Notes under the pieces: model-generated
Told to the model about the DNA's origin: nothing
The model's database searches: none
What the model saw: the letters and a program-made list of their open reading frames with translations, nothing else
In this document: one piece after another, positions 1-7,278 of the stretch
Numbering within the stretch: position 1 is the first letter of the stretch
How the letters are laid out: each line of letters starts with the position of its first letter
Program-made: the position numbers and the translations under genes
From: Micromonospora cremea
Lineage (GTDB): Bacteria; Actinomycetota; Actinomycetes; Mycobacteriales; Micromonosporaceae
Reading direction: 5' to 3'
DNA: 64,000 bases
Assembly: GCF_900143515.1 (NCBI RefSeq)
Contig: NZ_FSQT01000001.1
Coordinates: forward strand, 1,736,001-1,800,000

Positions 1-636
1 GCGTGTCGACGATCCGGGTCAGCTTCCGCGACCGGTAGCCGCCGGTGCCCGCCACTCGATACCGTCCAGGTCAGCCCGATGGGCTGCCTGGTCGTGCAAC
101 TCGTCGGCGATGACCAGCGCGTACTCCTCTCGCGATGTGGCGTACCCGTCGATTCGCTCCAGCACGTGCGACAGCACCACCTCGTGAGCCGGCCGCGGGT
201 AGGTGTACCGCTTGTTTAGCTGCTCCCGCTTCACACCGCGCAGGATGATCGCCACCTCGTCCTGAGCGCCGATGGCTGCCATAGCAGCCCTGTAGACCGC
301 GATCCGCGCGCGAGGCGGCACACCCCTCCACGCCTTTCGGCCGTGGAAGATGTCGTAGCCGTGGAGCTCGGCGTCGACCGGCACGCCGTAGGCCTTCACC
401 GCGTCGGTCACCACCTGGTCAAGCGCTTCGCTTAGCGGGATCGCGACGGCGTCCGGCACCATCAGGGCGCCGATCCAGTAGACGCTGGCTGTGAACGACT
501 CGTCGACGTAGGTGAGCAGCACGAGCCGAGGTACGAACGGTTCTGACCGGCGGGCAGCCACTACGTGTGTGTGTCGAGTCCGGGCCGGCGCACGCAAGTC
601 CTCCGTCTCTGGCCCGTGCGCCAGCGGTGCGACCAC
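1..636 (-). pseudogene. DUF3800 family protein, frameshifted and cut by the window edge
   Basis: The minus-strand reading frame has the DUF3800 hallmark LTYVDES near its start and an IADEL acidic motif further on, as in this family of putative RNase H-like proteins often found with mobile or defence genes. Around position 60-75 the family sequence leaves this frame. The next frame continues with a typical DUF3800 stretch (GGYRSRKLTRIVDT) to the edge of the window, while the original frame stops at 19-21. One lost base explains this, so the gene is a frameshifted pseudogene unless it is a sequencing error. The likely start is the GTG at 522 just before the YVDES strand, rather than 636, which begins 3 bp after the ligase stop. 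It lies directly downstream of the ligase on the same strand. Confidence 0.7.
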
Positions 637-638
637 GG

Positions 639-1706
639 CTACGGCACGCCGAAGTAGCCCTCCTCTTCACCAAGCAGCAGCGGCACGTCGTACACCGACA
701 TGTCCGGCCGGGCCCGCGCGTACCGCACCCGATGCCGCCACCGCCCGTGCTCGAAGGCGACGTCGGCGTCGATCTCTGCCACCACCGTCGGCTCCACCTG
801 CACGTACCGCAGCGGCTCCGGCCCCTCCAGCTGCCCCGACCAGGACGCCGGCAGCGGCTCCGGCCACGGGTGCACCGCGGCGGCCAGGCGGTGCTGCTGC
901 GGGTGCAGCAGAGACAGCATCCCGGCGAGCTGCTCCCGCTGGGCGGAGGTCAGCGGGTGGGTCCGCCCGGTGTACCGCAGCCGGCCCCTCCGATCGAACC
1001 TCCCCAGCAGGACCGTGACCGGGTTGTGGATGCTGCCGGTCACCCCGCCGACGATCGCCTCGGTCACGAGCCTGGTCCGAGACTTCCACCAGCCGCGCTT
1101 GCCCATCTCGTAGCGCCCCGAGAGCCGCTTGGTGACCACGCCCTCGATGCCGGCCGCGACGGTCCAGTTCAGCAGCCAGTCCGCGACCTGCCGCATGTCC
1201 GTCGTCTCGGGGGTCACAGTCAGCTGGGGCGGCGCGTCGACGAGTAGCTGCTCGAGCCGGGCCTGCCGCTCCGACAGCGGCCGGTCGACGATCACCTCGC
1301 CGCCGGCGTCAGTCAGCAGATCGAACAGCACGTAGTGGGCGGGGCAGTCGTGGACCAGGCGCAGGAGCCCGCGGCCGGCGGTGATCCGCCGCTGCAGCAG
1401 CGCGAAGTTCGTCCGGCCGCGCTGCCACACGATCAGCTCACCGTCCAGCACCACCCCGGCCGGGAGCGTCCGGATCGCCCGGGTGATGTCCGGGAAGTAG
1501 GTGGTGAGGTTCCGGCCGGCCCGCGACTGCAGGTACACCCCGTCGGCCTCCCGGAAGGCGATGCACCTCCAGCCGTCCCACTTGGGCTGGTGTACGAGGT
1601 CGGGGCCCTCGGGCACGGCGTCGACCGGCGTGGCGAGCATCGGCGTGACCGGCCGGCGCAGCACAGGATCCGCCGCCGCGCTGGCCCGGCGCCGGGCCGG
1701 GCTCAC
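639..1706 (-). CDS. ATP-dependent DNA ligase (LigC/LigD-ligase-like), intact copy
   Basis: A 355-residue protein with a GTG start. It has the nucleotidyl-transferase motifs of ATP-dependent DNA ligases in order: motif I KWDGWR (adenylated Lys42), the LDGELIV motif III region, EGVVTKR (motif IV) and WWKSR (motif V), followed by a C-terminal OB-like domain (LLGRFDRRGRLRYTGR). Length fits the small LigC-type actinobacterial ligases that seal nicks in end-joining or repair. It is divergent from the HTH gene at 1829, with 122 bp between them, and followed by the DUF3800 gene on the same strand. The same family recurs in this window as a transposon-split gene (32354-33296 plus 44059-44192) and as 3' fragments at 27784 and 30556. 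No LigD polymerase or Ku gene is adjacent. Confidence 0.92.
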   Translation of the reverse strand: MSPARRRASAAADPVLRRPVTPMLATPVDAVPEGPDLVHQPKWDGWRCIAFREADGVYLQSRAGRNLTTYFPDITRAIRTLPAGVVLDGELIVWQRGRTNFALLQRRITAGRGLLRLVHDCPAHYVLFDLLTDAGGEVIVDRPLSERQARLEQLLVDAPPQLTVTPETTDMRQVADWLLNWTVAAGIEGVVTKRLSGRYEMGKRGWWKSRTRLVTEAIVGGVTGSIHNPVTVLLGRFDRRGRLRYTGRTHPLTSAQREQLAGMLSLLHPQQHRLAAAVHPWPEPLPASWSGQLEGPEPLRYVQVEPTVVAEIDADVAFEHGRWRHRVRYARARPDMSVYDVPLLLGEEEGYFGVP

Positions 1707-1828
1707 CGCCGGCGCCGACCGTGAACGCTTCTCACCTCCGCATCGTGGGGGAGAGGACGCTCGGCGGGCAGCCGTGTCACCCCGATGTCACCTTGGCGAG
1801 GGAACAACCGCCGGGGGAGGATCGCGGC
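1707..1828. promoter_or_regulatory. Divergent intergenic region of the ligase/HTH module
   Basis: This 122-bp gap separates the ligase start (1706, minus) from the HTH gene (1829, plus). It contains CATCGTGGGGGAGAG at 1741-1755, identical to 44235-44249 in the equivalent gap between the other ligase start and the PIN-HTH gene. Conservation of a 15-bp block between two divergent promoter regions with different downstream genes suggests a shared regulatory site, possibly bound by the module's HTH protein. That role is inferred. Confidence 0.5.
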
Positions 1829-2062
1829 GTGGACGAGCTCGAGGCGGTGGCCACCATCACGGGCCCCGGTGAGCGGGCCCGCCGCGCCGGCGAGCTCATC
1901 ACCGAGCACCAGCGCGCGATCACGGCCCTCTCGCAGATCCGCCGGGCCGCGCTCGAGGACCTGGACCGCGCCGGGCTGACCGACGCCGAGATCGCCGAAC
2001 GGACCGGAGTGACCCGGCAGCGGGTCGGGCAGCTGCTCGGCTACACCACGAAGATCAAATGA
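1829..2062 (+). CDS. Small HTH protein of the ligase-linked module
   Basis: A 77-residue protein. I chose the GTG at 1829 because a GGGAGG sits 8 bases upstream; the longer frame from 1721 has no support. The C-terminal half reads as a helix-turn-helix: LTDAEIAERTG, then VTRQRVGQLLG as the likely recognition helix. The same sequence pattern (ARRAGELI, SQIRR, ERTGxxRQRVGQLL) forms the C-terminus of the PIN protein at 44349-45512, so this is a stand-alone version of that domain. It overlaps the next gene by ATGA, indicating translational coupling. It probably binds DNA and may regulate the divergent ligase; the exact role is unknown. Confidence 0.75.
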   Translation: MDELEAVATITGPGERARRAGELITEHQRAITALSQIRRAALEDLDRAGLTDAEIAERTGVTRQRVGQLLGYTTKIK

Positions 2063-2241
2063 GCGGGCCCAGTGAGGGGGAGAGGCCGACCGAGCCGGCC
2101 GGGCCGCCGGGCGTGATCGTCTTCGAGGTGGCCACCGCGCGGCGGGAAGGCTTGCAGCTGCGGTACGGCGGCGGGCCGCGCCTCAACGAGATCCGGGTAG
2201 AGCTGCGGGTCCTGCGAGGGCCCGGGCTACTCGGGTGGTAG
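2059..2241 (+). CDS. Small conserved module protein of unknown function
   Basis: A 60-residue protein coupled to the HTH gene through an ATGA overlap. The N-terminus is Gly/Pro/Glu-rich and probably disordered. It is followed by a conserved core, VIVFEVATARREGLQLRYGG. The same core (VVMFEVATARR, QLRYNGG) occurs in the gene directly after the PIN-HTH gene at 45515, and a decayed copy is at 29716-29838. Synteny and sequence together show a real, repeated partner of the HTH domain. I do not recognise a domain family. Confidence 0.6.
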   Translation: MSGPSEGERPTEPAGPPGVIVFEVATARREGLQLRYGGGPRLNEIRVELRVLRGPGLLGW

Positions 2242-2405
2242 AGCCTCCAGCCCGTTCGCCGCCCTGAGCACCCGCAGCGCCTCCTCGTCCTGCTCTTCAT
2301 GCCGTCGGTGACGACCGGGCGGGACCTGGCCGACGGGCATGACCAGCTTCTTTGGCAGCAGAACCGTCGCCTCCACGTCCTGGGCTCCGGCTGAGAGGTC
2401 CACTT
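2227..2405 (-). pseudogene. C-terminal fragment of an unrecognised gene
   Basis: A minus-strand frame ends at the TAG at 2227-2229. It encodes an acidic-tailed stretch (DVEATVLLPKKLVMPVGQV, then HEEQDEEALRVLRAANGLE). It has sensible composition but no start, and runs into the recombinase-like frame at about 2400. It looks like the tail of a mobile-element accessory gene joined to other debris. It overlaps the end of the 60-aa gene on the other strand by about 15 bp. Confidence 0.35.
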
Positions 2406-3139
2406 GAGCCGGCCTTGGATCGCGCGATGAGCAGCCGCAGTCCCTCCTGGACCGGCTGCACGTGGTCTACCGGCAGGCCAGCCAGTTCCTCGCGGCGCAG
2501 GCCGGCGAAGAAGCCGAGGCTCAACAGGCAACGGTCGCGCAGCGCGGCCAGGTGGTCGCGTCGCTGCTCCAGCGGTGCCTCGTTACCGGGCGGCGGGCCG
2601 GCGGGGCGGGTGGCGAGCATGGCGGCCAGCAGCGGCAGCGTGACCGCGGCCTTGCCCTCCACGGGCCGGCCGTGCAGGCGGCGCACCCCGTCGCGGATGC
2701 GGCGGAACCGGGGATCGTCGGTGACCGCATCGGTCAGCTGCAGCCGCGGCAGCAGCGGAATCACCGCTTCGGCAGCCGGTTTGCCGGTGAGCACCGCGGT
2801 GTCGACCAGGACCGGCCCGCCGGCCGGCAAGCCCGCCGGGGCCGGGCAGCCTGCGGCCGGCGCGACGGCGGCCCGGCCGGCGGTGTGGCCGCTGAGCGCG
2901 GCGGTCAGGTTCGGGTAGCGGCCGGCCATGCGCAGGGCCTCGACGAGGTCGCGGCGCAGGCGGGCCAGCGCGGCGGCCGGGGTGGCCAGGACGAGTTCGC
3001 CCGGGGCTGTGCCGGGCAACACGACGATGGCGCCGGGATGCAGTCCGGCGGCGTCGGCGAGTCCGGCGGGCAGGCGCACCCCGCGCCGGCTGTCCACGGT
3101 GGCCGGGGTCATGAGGTCGGTGCTGGCGGTCGGGGTCAC
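2297..3139 (-). pseudogene. AbrB/MazE-like domain fused to a truncated tyrosine recombinase
   Basis: From the GTG at 3139 the first 70 residues resemble an AbrB/MazE swapped-hairpin DNA-binding domain (TVDSRRGVRLPAGLADAAGL, then GELVLATPAAAL). A PIN-like or linker stretch (VLVDTAVLTGKPAAEAV) follows. The frame then enters the middle of a tyrosine recombinase: a core-binding segment and the first catalytic Arg in GLRREELAGL. The H-x-x-R box and catalytic Tyr are missing, because the frame becomes low-complexity after IARSKA. I read this as a rearrangement product joining an antitoxin-like gene to recombinase debris. It overlaps the previous fragment by GTGA at 3136-3139. Domain homology is fairly clear; function is unlikely. 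Confidence 0.5.
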
Positions 3140-3270
3140 GGCGTCTCCGGGCGGGTGTCGGTGGCGGCGAGCATGTCCTGGTAGCTGGCGTGCAAGCCCA
3201 GCCAGTCGGGGCCGGCGTCGAGCACGGTCGGGTCGATGAGGCCCAGGGCGACGCCGAGCCGCACCAGCCC
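3136..3270 (-). pseudogene. C-terminal fragment coupled to the AbrB-like gene
   Basis: The minus-strand frame ends at the TGA at 3136-3138, overlapping the GTG of the AbrB-like ORF. It encodes a coherent tail (LVRLGVALGLIDPTVLDAG, then WLGLHASYQDMLAATD). The stop/start overlap suggests it was the upstream gene of a two-gene operon with the AbrB-like protein. Upstream of about 3290 the coding signal vanishes. No family recognised. Confidence 0.35.
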
Positions 3271-3565
3271 TGGCGTTACGGGCGTAGCACCAGTCGGTCA
3301 CCGAGATCGCCGCCGCGTGCCTCGGAAGGCACCCCGGTGTCGGCGCAGCCGCTGTGGACAATGCTCGACACGGAAGGCATCGGCCGGCTGGTACGCGACG
3401 AACAGTGCGTGGGGGCACCCTGGCCCGGCTGGATTCCGGAGAAGACACTGGTCACCTAATGGCCCCACTGAACATGCTGTGACAGCGGCCGCTCTGCTAT
3501 TCTGTTGACGTCCATGGACCCGATCTCCAGGCCGGCGCCCGTCCGAAAGATGACGACTGAGTGGA

Positions 3566-4396
3566 ATGGTGCAATCGCTCTCAGATCCGGACGACGACGG
3601 TGCTTCTGCCCCCGCCGAAGCGCCGCAGACCCGTTCCGGCGACCGCCTGCAGTCCCTCACCCGTGGGCTCGCCGTGCTCCGAGGCTTCTCGCGCCAGCAC
3701 GCGACCATGTCGGTCTCCGAGGTCGCCAAGAACGCCCAGCTCAGCCGGGCGGCCGCCCGCCGGGTCCTGTTGACGCTCGAGGACCTCGGCTATGTCCGGT
3801 CGGAGCACGCCCGCTACTCGTTGCGGCCGAAGGTCCTTGAGCTCGGCTATGCATACCTGTCTTCGCTCTACCCCTGGGACTACGCGTTACCGGTGATGCA
3901 GGCCTTCAGCGCCGAGGTCGACGAGAACATCCTCGCCGGTGTGATGGATGGCACCGACGTTGTCTGCGTTGCGCGGACGACCCGCAAGCCGGTGTCTGTG
4001 TCGGTGCCGGTCGGTGGACGCATCCCGGCCTTCGCCTCGTCGATGGGTCGCGTGATCCTCGCGAACGAGGACGACGACAAGCTCGAGGCGTACCTCGACC
4101 GTGTGGAGCTACGGGCCTACACGCCCCAGACGATCACCTCGGTCGAGGAGTTGCGGGCCGAGCTCAAGCGGGTCCGCGCCCAGGGCTGGTCGCTGGTCGA
4201 GGACGAGCTCGCGGTCGGCGTTGTGGGCATCGCGGCCCCGATCTATGGCCCCGGACGGCGGGTCGTGGCGGCGCTGAACGTGTCGATCCATGGCAAGCAC
4301 GACGAGTCGTCCGAGCACATCGCGGTGACCCGGGCACGCCTGCTCGAGTGCAGCCGGGAGCTCAGCCTGCTGTTCGGCGGTTCGGGCGGGGTGTGA
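3566..4396 (+). CDS. IclR family transcriptional regulator
   Basis: A 276-residue protein. After an acidic, probably flexible N-terminus it has the IclR winged helix-turn-helix (residues about 27-85: SLTRGLAVLRGF, MSVSEVAKNAQLSRAAARRVL, LEDLGYV), then the GAF-like effector domain (VPVGGRIPAFASSMGRVILA, and VEDELAVGVVGIAAPI). These are diagnostic of IclR proteins that control aromatic or organic-acid catabolism. It stands at the left border of the catabolic island, facing away from the decayed PrpD gene, and is the obvious candidate regulator of the two divergent operons that meet at 10.6-10.9 kb. Its ligand is unknown. Confidence 0.93.
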   Translation: MVQSLSDPDDDGASAPAEAPQTRSGDRLQSLTRGLAVLRGFSRQHATMSVSEVAKNAQLSRAAARRVLLTLEDLGYVRSEHARYSLRPKVLELGYAYLSSLYPWDYALPVMQAFSAEVDENILAGVMDGTDVVCVARTTRKPVSVSVPVGGRIPAFASSMGRVILANEDDDKLEAYLDRVELRAYTPQTITSVEELRAELKRVRAQGWSLVEDELAVGVVGIAAPIYGPGRRVVAALNVSIHGKHDESSEHIAVTRARLLECSRELSLLFGGSGGV

Positions 4397-4429
4397 CAAG
4401 CACGCGAGCCGGTCAGGCGCCGCCGATCA

Positions 4430-5095
4430 GCCCCTAGCGCGTGGGCGAGACCGTCCGGGCGGCTCACGTCCCACCAGGCCTCCGCGACGGCATCCGGCCC
4501 CGATGCCCGTGCCGGCTCCAAGGCTGCCGCAAGGTCGACGAACTTGGCCCGCAGGTGCTCGGCAGGTCGCGGGTCGTTGCGGTGGCGGGCGGCCCCGGCA
4601 ACGGTCACCTCGGCCCCACGGTGGGTCCGGGGCGCGGACGGTGGCGACGATGTCTCGCGGGCGCATGGCCCGCGTCAGGCCGATGAGCACCTCGTACGCG
4701 ACGACGGTTGCGGTGAGGAGGCGTCGGCCGTCGACACCGGGTTCGTCGGCGAAGGCGAGCAGCCCGCCGAGGCAGTCGCTCGGGTGGAGGTTCGGCGCCC
4801 AGTCGTTGAAGTCCAGATAGCGGATCAGCACGGTGTTGACGAAGGCGGCGTCGGCCGGAGCCCCGGCCGACGCCACCCCAGGATCCGGCCGACGCCCCGT
4901 GTCCCTGGCGGGGCGGCGACCGCCACCGCCGCGCGGGCAGTCGGGCTCAACGCCGCACCGAGTGCGCAACCACGGAGTCGAACGGCCGCACCGCAGCTGC
5001 TCGCCCCACCTCGTCAGACAGATCGATGTACTCAAGTCCCGCGGCGAAGTCGACGACGACTCGTGCGACCTCATCCACGGTGGTTCGTTCGTTCG
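4430..5095 (-). pseudogene. Decayed MmgE/PrpD family gene
   Basis: The minus strand carries pieces of an MmgE/PrpD protein in more than one frame. An N-terminal piece (VVVDFAAGLEYIDLSDEV, near 5000-5090) resembles the family start. A second piece has the core (AAFVNTVLIRYLDFNDWAPN, then HPSDCLGGLLAFADE and LLTATVVAYEVLIGLTRA, near 4620-4850). Linking frames are shifted and the C-terminal half is gone. It sits last in the leftward operon after the LLM oxidoreductase. This is a fourth, dead paralogue beside the three intact MmgE/PrpD genes at 18-24.8 kb. Confidence 0.75.
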
Positions 5096-5104
5096 TTCCC
5101 GGCG

Positions 5105-6028
5105 TTACGTGTTGATGATCTCGAAGAGTGCTTCCTGCTGCCTGACGAAGTCATACAGCGGGTTGAGGACGACGAGCTGCGCCCCGAGGTCGATGACCTC
5201 CTGGATGCCCGCGGCCACGTCGTCGGCGGTGCCGTAGACGCTGACCTCGGTGCCCTTGTCCCCGTTCTTGGAGTACACCTCGAACCGGTCCTTGATCCGG
5301 CGCTCAGCCTCGGCCCGGTTGCCCTCCACTGCGATGTAGATGCGTTTGGCAATGGTGAACTGGGCCGGGTCACGGCCTTGTTCGGCAAGGATCTGCCGAA
5401 TCTGCTGGACGTAGCTGCCGAAGTCCGCCGTGGAGGCACCACCCGGCCCCATCCAGCCTGTGCCGTGCTTGACCGCACGTCGCAGGCCGTCCGGATGGCG
5501 TCCGCCGAGCCAGATCGGCGGCGTCGGCCGCTGTCGCGGCTTCGGGTTCATGTCGACATCGTTGAGTTGCCAGATCCGGCCCTGGTAGTTTGCAGGGCCG
5601 TCGGAGAACAGGGCTTTGAGGATGTCGGCTGTCTCGATGAGCCGCCGTACCGGCCGGTCCATCTCGAAGCCGCCCATCTGCAATCGCAGCAGCGGCGCGC
5701 CCATCCCCAGCCCGACCATCACTCGACCGTTGGAGATCACGTCAAGTGAGGAGACCAGCTTGGCCAACTGCACCGGTGTGTGCTCGGTGACGATGAGCAC
5801 AGACGTGCCCAGCCGGATCCGGTTGGTCATGGCGGCCACGTAGCTCAGCAGCGTCAACGGCTCCAGCACGTCGGCCTTGCCGACGACCTGCGCCTGGGTC
5901 CAGAGGCTGTGGAGGCCCGCTTGCTCGGCCCGCACAGCCACTGTCTCGACGACCTTCAGGTCGACCGCGGTCTCGGTGAACACCTGAGGGAGCATGAAAC
6001 CGAAGTCGACCGGGAACTTGCCCGTCAC
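5105..6028 (-). CDS. LLM class flavin-dependent oxidoreductase
   Basis: A 307-residue protein with a GTG start and GAGGAG 8 bases upstream. It shows the luciferase-like TIM-barrel features: VDFGFMLPQ at the start, RIRLGTSVLIVTEHTP, SNGRVMVGLGMG, and TPPIWLGGRHPDGLRRAVKHGTGWM. This is typical of the F420- or FMN-dependent LLM group. Such enzymes oxidise or reduce small organic substrates. It follows the ABC transporter genes in one leftward operon (58 bp after the binding-protein gene), so it probably acts on the imported compound. F420 versus FMN use cannot be decided by eye. Confidence 0.93.
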   Translation of the reverse strand: MTGKFPVDFGFMLPQVFTETAVDLKVVETVAVRAEQAGLHSLWTQAQVVGKADVLEPLTLLSYVAAMTNRIRLGTSVLIVTEHTPVQLAKLVSSLDVISNGRVMVGLGMGAPLLRLQMGGFEMDRPVRRLIETADILKALFSDGPANYQGRIWQLNDVDMNPKPRQRPTPPIWLGGRHPDGLRRAVKHGTGWMGPGGASTADFGSYVQQIRQILAEQGRDPAQFTIAKRIYIAVEGNRAEAERRIKDRFEVYSKNGDKGTEVSVYGTADDVAAGIQEVIDLGAQLVVLNPLYDFVRQQEALFEIINT

Positions 6029-6086
6029 GTGGCTAACTCCTCGATAGCTGGAATTGCGTTGGGAATGTTGTCGGGTGGTACCCGGG

Positions 6087-7199
6087 TCAGTTGGCCTGGT
6101 AGTTGAAGATGTCGTTCCACTCCGCGACCCAGTCCTCCTGGACCCGCCGCCATTGGTCGAGGTCGAGCACGACCATCGGCAGGTCGGTGTAGGCGGGCAG
6201 GCCCTCCGGCGCCGCAGCGTCGGTTCGGACCGCCCAGGCGCCGCCGTTCGCGGCCGCGACCGACTCCTGCCCGGCCTTCGAGTAGAGCCAGTTGCGGAAG
6301 AGTTGGGCCGCGTTCGGGTGGGAGTCCTTCACGACGCTCGGCTCTGACAGCAGCGTGTAGGTGCCGTAATCGGCGAGGCCGTCCGAGGGCAGGACGAAGT
6401 CGACCGGTGCCCCGTTCGCCTTGGAGGTCATGGCGGTCGAGGCGGAGACGATGCCGATCGGGATCTCGCCCCGCTCGACCTGAGGACCGAGGGTCGCGCT
6501 CGATGTCTGGATCTTGACGTTCTGCGCCGCCAGATTCTCCCAGTACTCCACGCCGAATTTTTCGCGCAGATACATGAAGTTGGACCAGGCGCTGCCGCCG
6601 ACGCCAGCGATGAGCACGCCGATCTTGCCCTTGTATTCCGGCTTGAGCAGGTCCTGCCAGGTCTTCGGCGGCGTGGTACTGCCGAGTACTGCGGTGTTGT
6701 AGGCGATCACCATCGTGGAAACCGTCGTCGGGTAGGCGCAGCCCTTTGGGTCCAGGTAGCGGTCGTCGATCGTTGCGGTGAATGCCTCGTCAAGTACGTC
6801 GCACTTGATGACGCCGGCATCAACCAGGGCTGAGTTGTTGAGCGGGTCGCTAGTCTGGATGACATCCGCGCCGAGCAGCTTCGCGCCCCCCTCGGAGATG
6901 GTCCGCTCCTGGAGCTGGGTCGGGGTGAGCCGCACGGACTCGACGTCGATGCCGGTCTGCTTGGTGAAGTCGTCGGTGAACTTCTGCGCCACGTCCTGCA
7001 GGTACGCGGTGTACAGGCTCACCCTGCCCTCGGCCTTCGCGGCGTCGAGTAGTGCCGCGTCCGCGATGACCTCGCCGTTGACGACGAGTCGACCTGCTTC
7101 ATCGGTTGCGGCGGTGCTGGAGTCACCGGAGCCGCAGGCTGTCGCTAGGAGCGTGCAGCCGATCAGAGCCGCGCCAATGCGAGCCAGACGGAGCCTCAT
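6087..7199 (-). CDS. ABC transporter substrate-binding lipoprotein (Fe3+/organic-acid type)
   Basis: A 370-residue protein with a lipoprotein signal peptide ending in a LATAC lipobox, lipidated Cys22. It is followed by a Ser/Thr/Asp linker and a type 2 periplasmic-binding fold (EGRVSLYTAYLQDVAQKF, FTKQTGIDVESVRLTP, and TTVSTMVIAYNTAVLG). This arrangement is shared by AfuA/FbpA-like iron binders and by binding proteins for phosphonates, phosphoglycerate or other organic anions. With catabolic genes all round, an organic substrate is more likely than iron. It is cotranscribed with the permease and ATPase upstream. Confidence 0.92.
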   Translation of the reverse strand: MRLRLARIGAALIGCTLLATACGSGDSSTAATDEAGRLVVNGEVIADAALLDAAKAEGRVSLYTAYLQDVAQKFTDDFTKQTGIDVESVRLTPTQLQERTISEGGAKLLGADVIQTSDPLNNSALVDAGVIKCDVLDEAFTATIDDRYLDPKGCAYPTTVSTMVIAYNTAVLGSTTPPKTWQDLLKPEYKGKIGVLIAGVGGSAWSNFMYLREKFGVEYWENLAAQNVKIQTSSATLGPQVERGEIPIGIVSASTAMTSKANGAPVDFVLPSDGLADYGTYTLLSEPSVVKDSHPNAAQLFRNWLYSKAGQESVAAANGGAWAVRTDAAAPEGLPAYTDLPMVVLDLDQWRRVQEDWVAEWNDIFNYQAN

Positions 7200-7278
7200 G
7201 GCCTTGGTCCTTTCGCGCTATCTACGGGGATCGGTAATAGAGACGGATATCGGTGCGGACGTAGTAAGCAAGCGGCGA

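Noticed and set aside
4544..5749. A 401-codon open frame antisense to the LLM oxidoreductase and the decayed PrpD gene
   Set aside because: High-GC shadow frame; Arg/Pro-rich composition, no ribosome site, and the opposite strand has clear family motifs.
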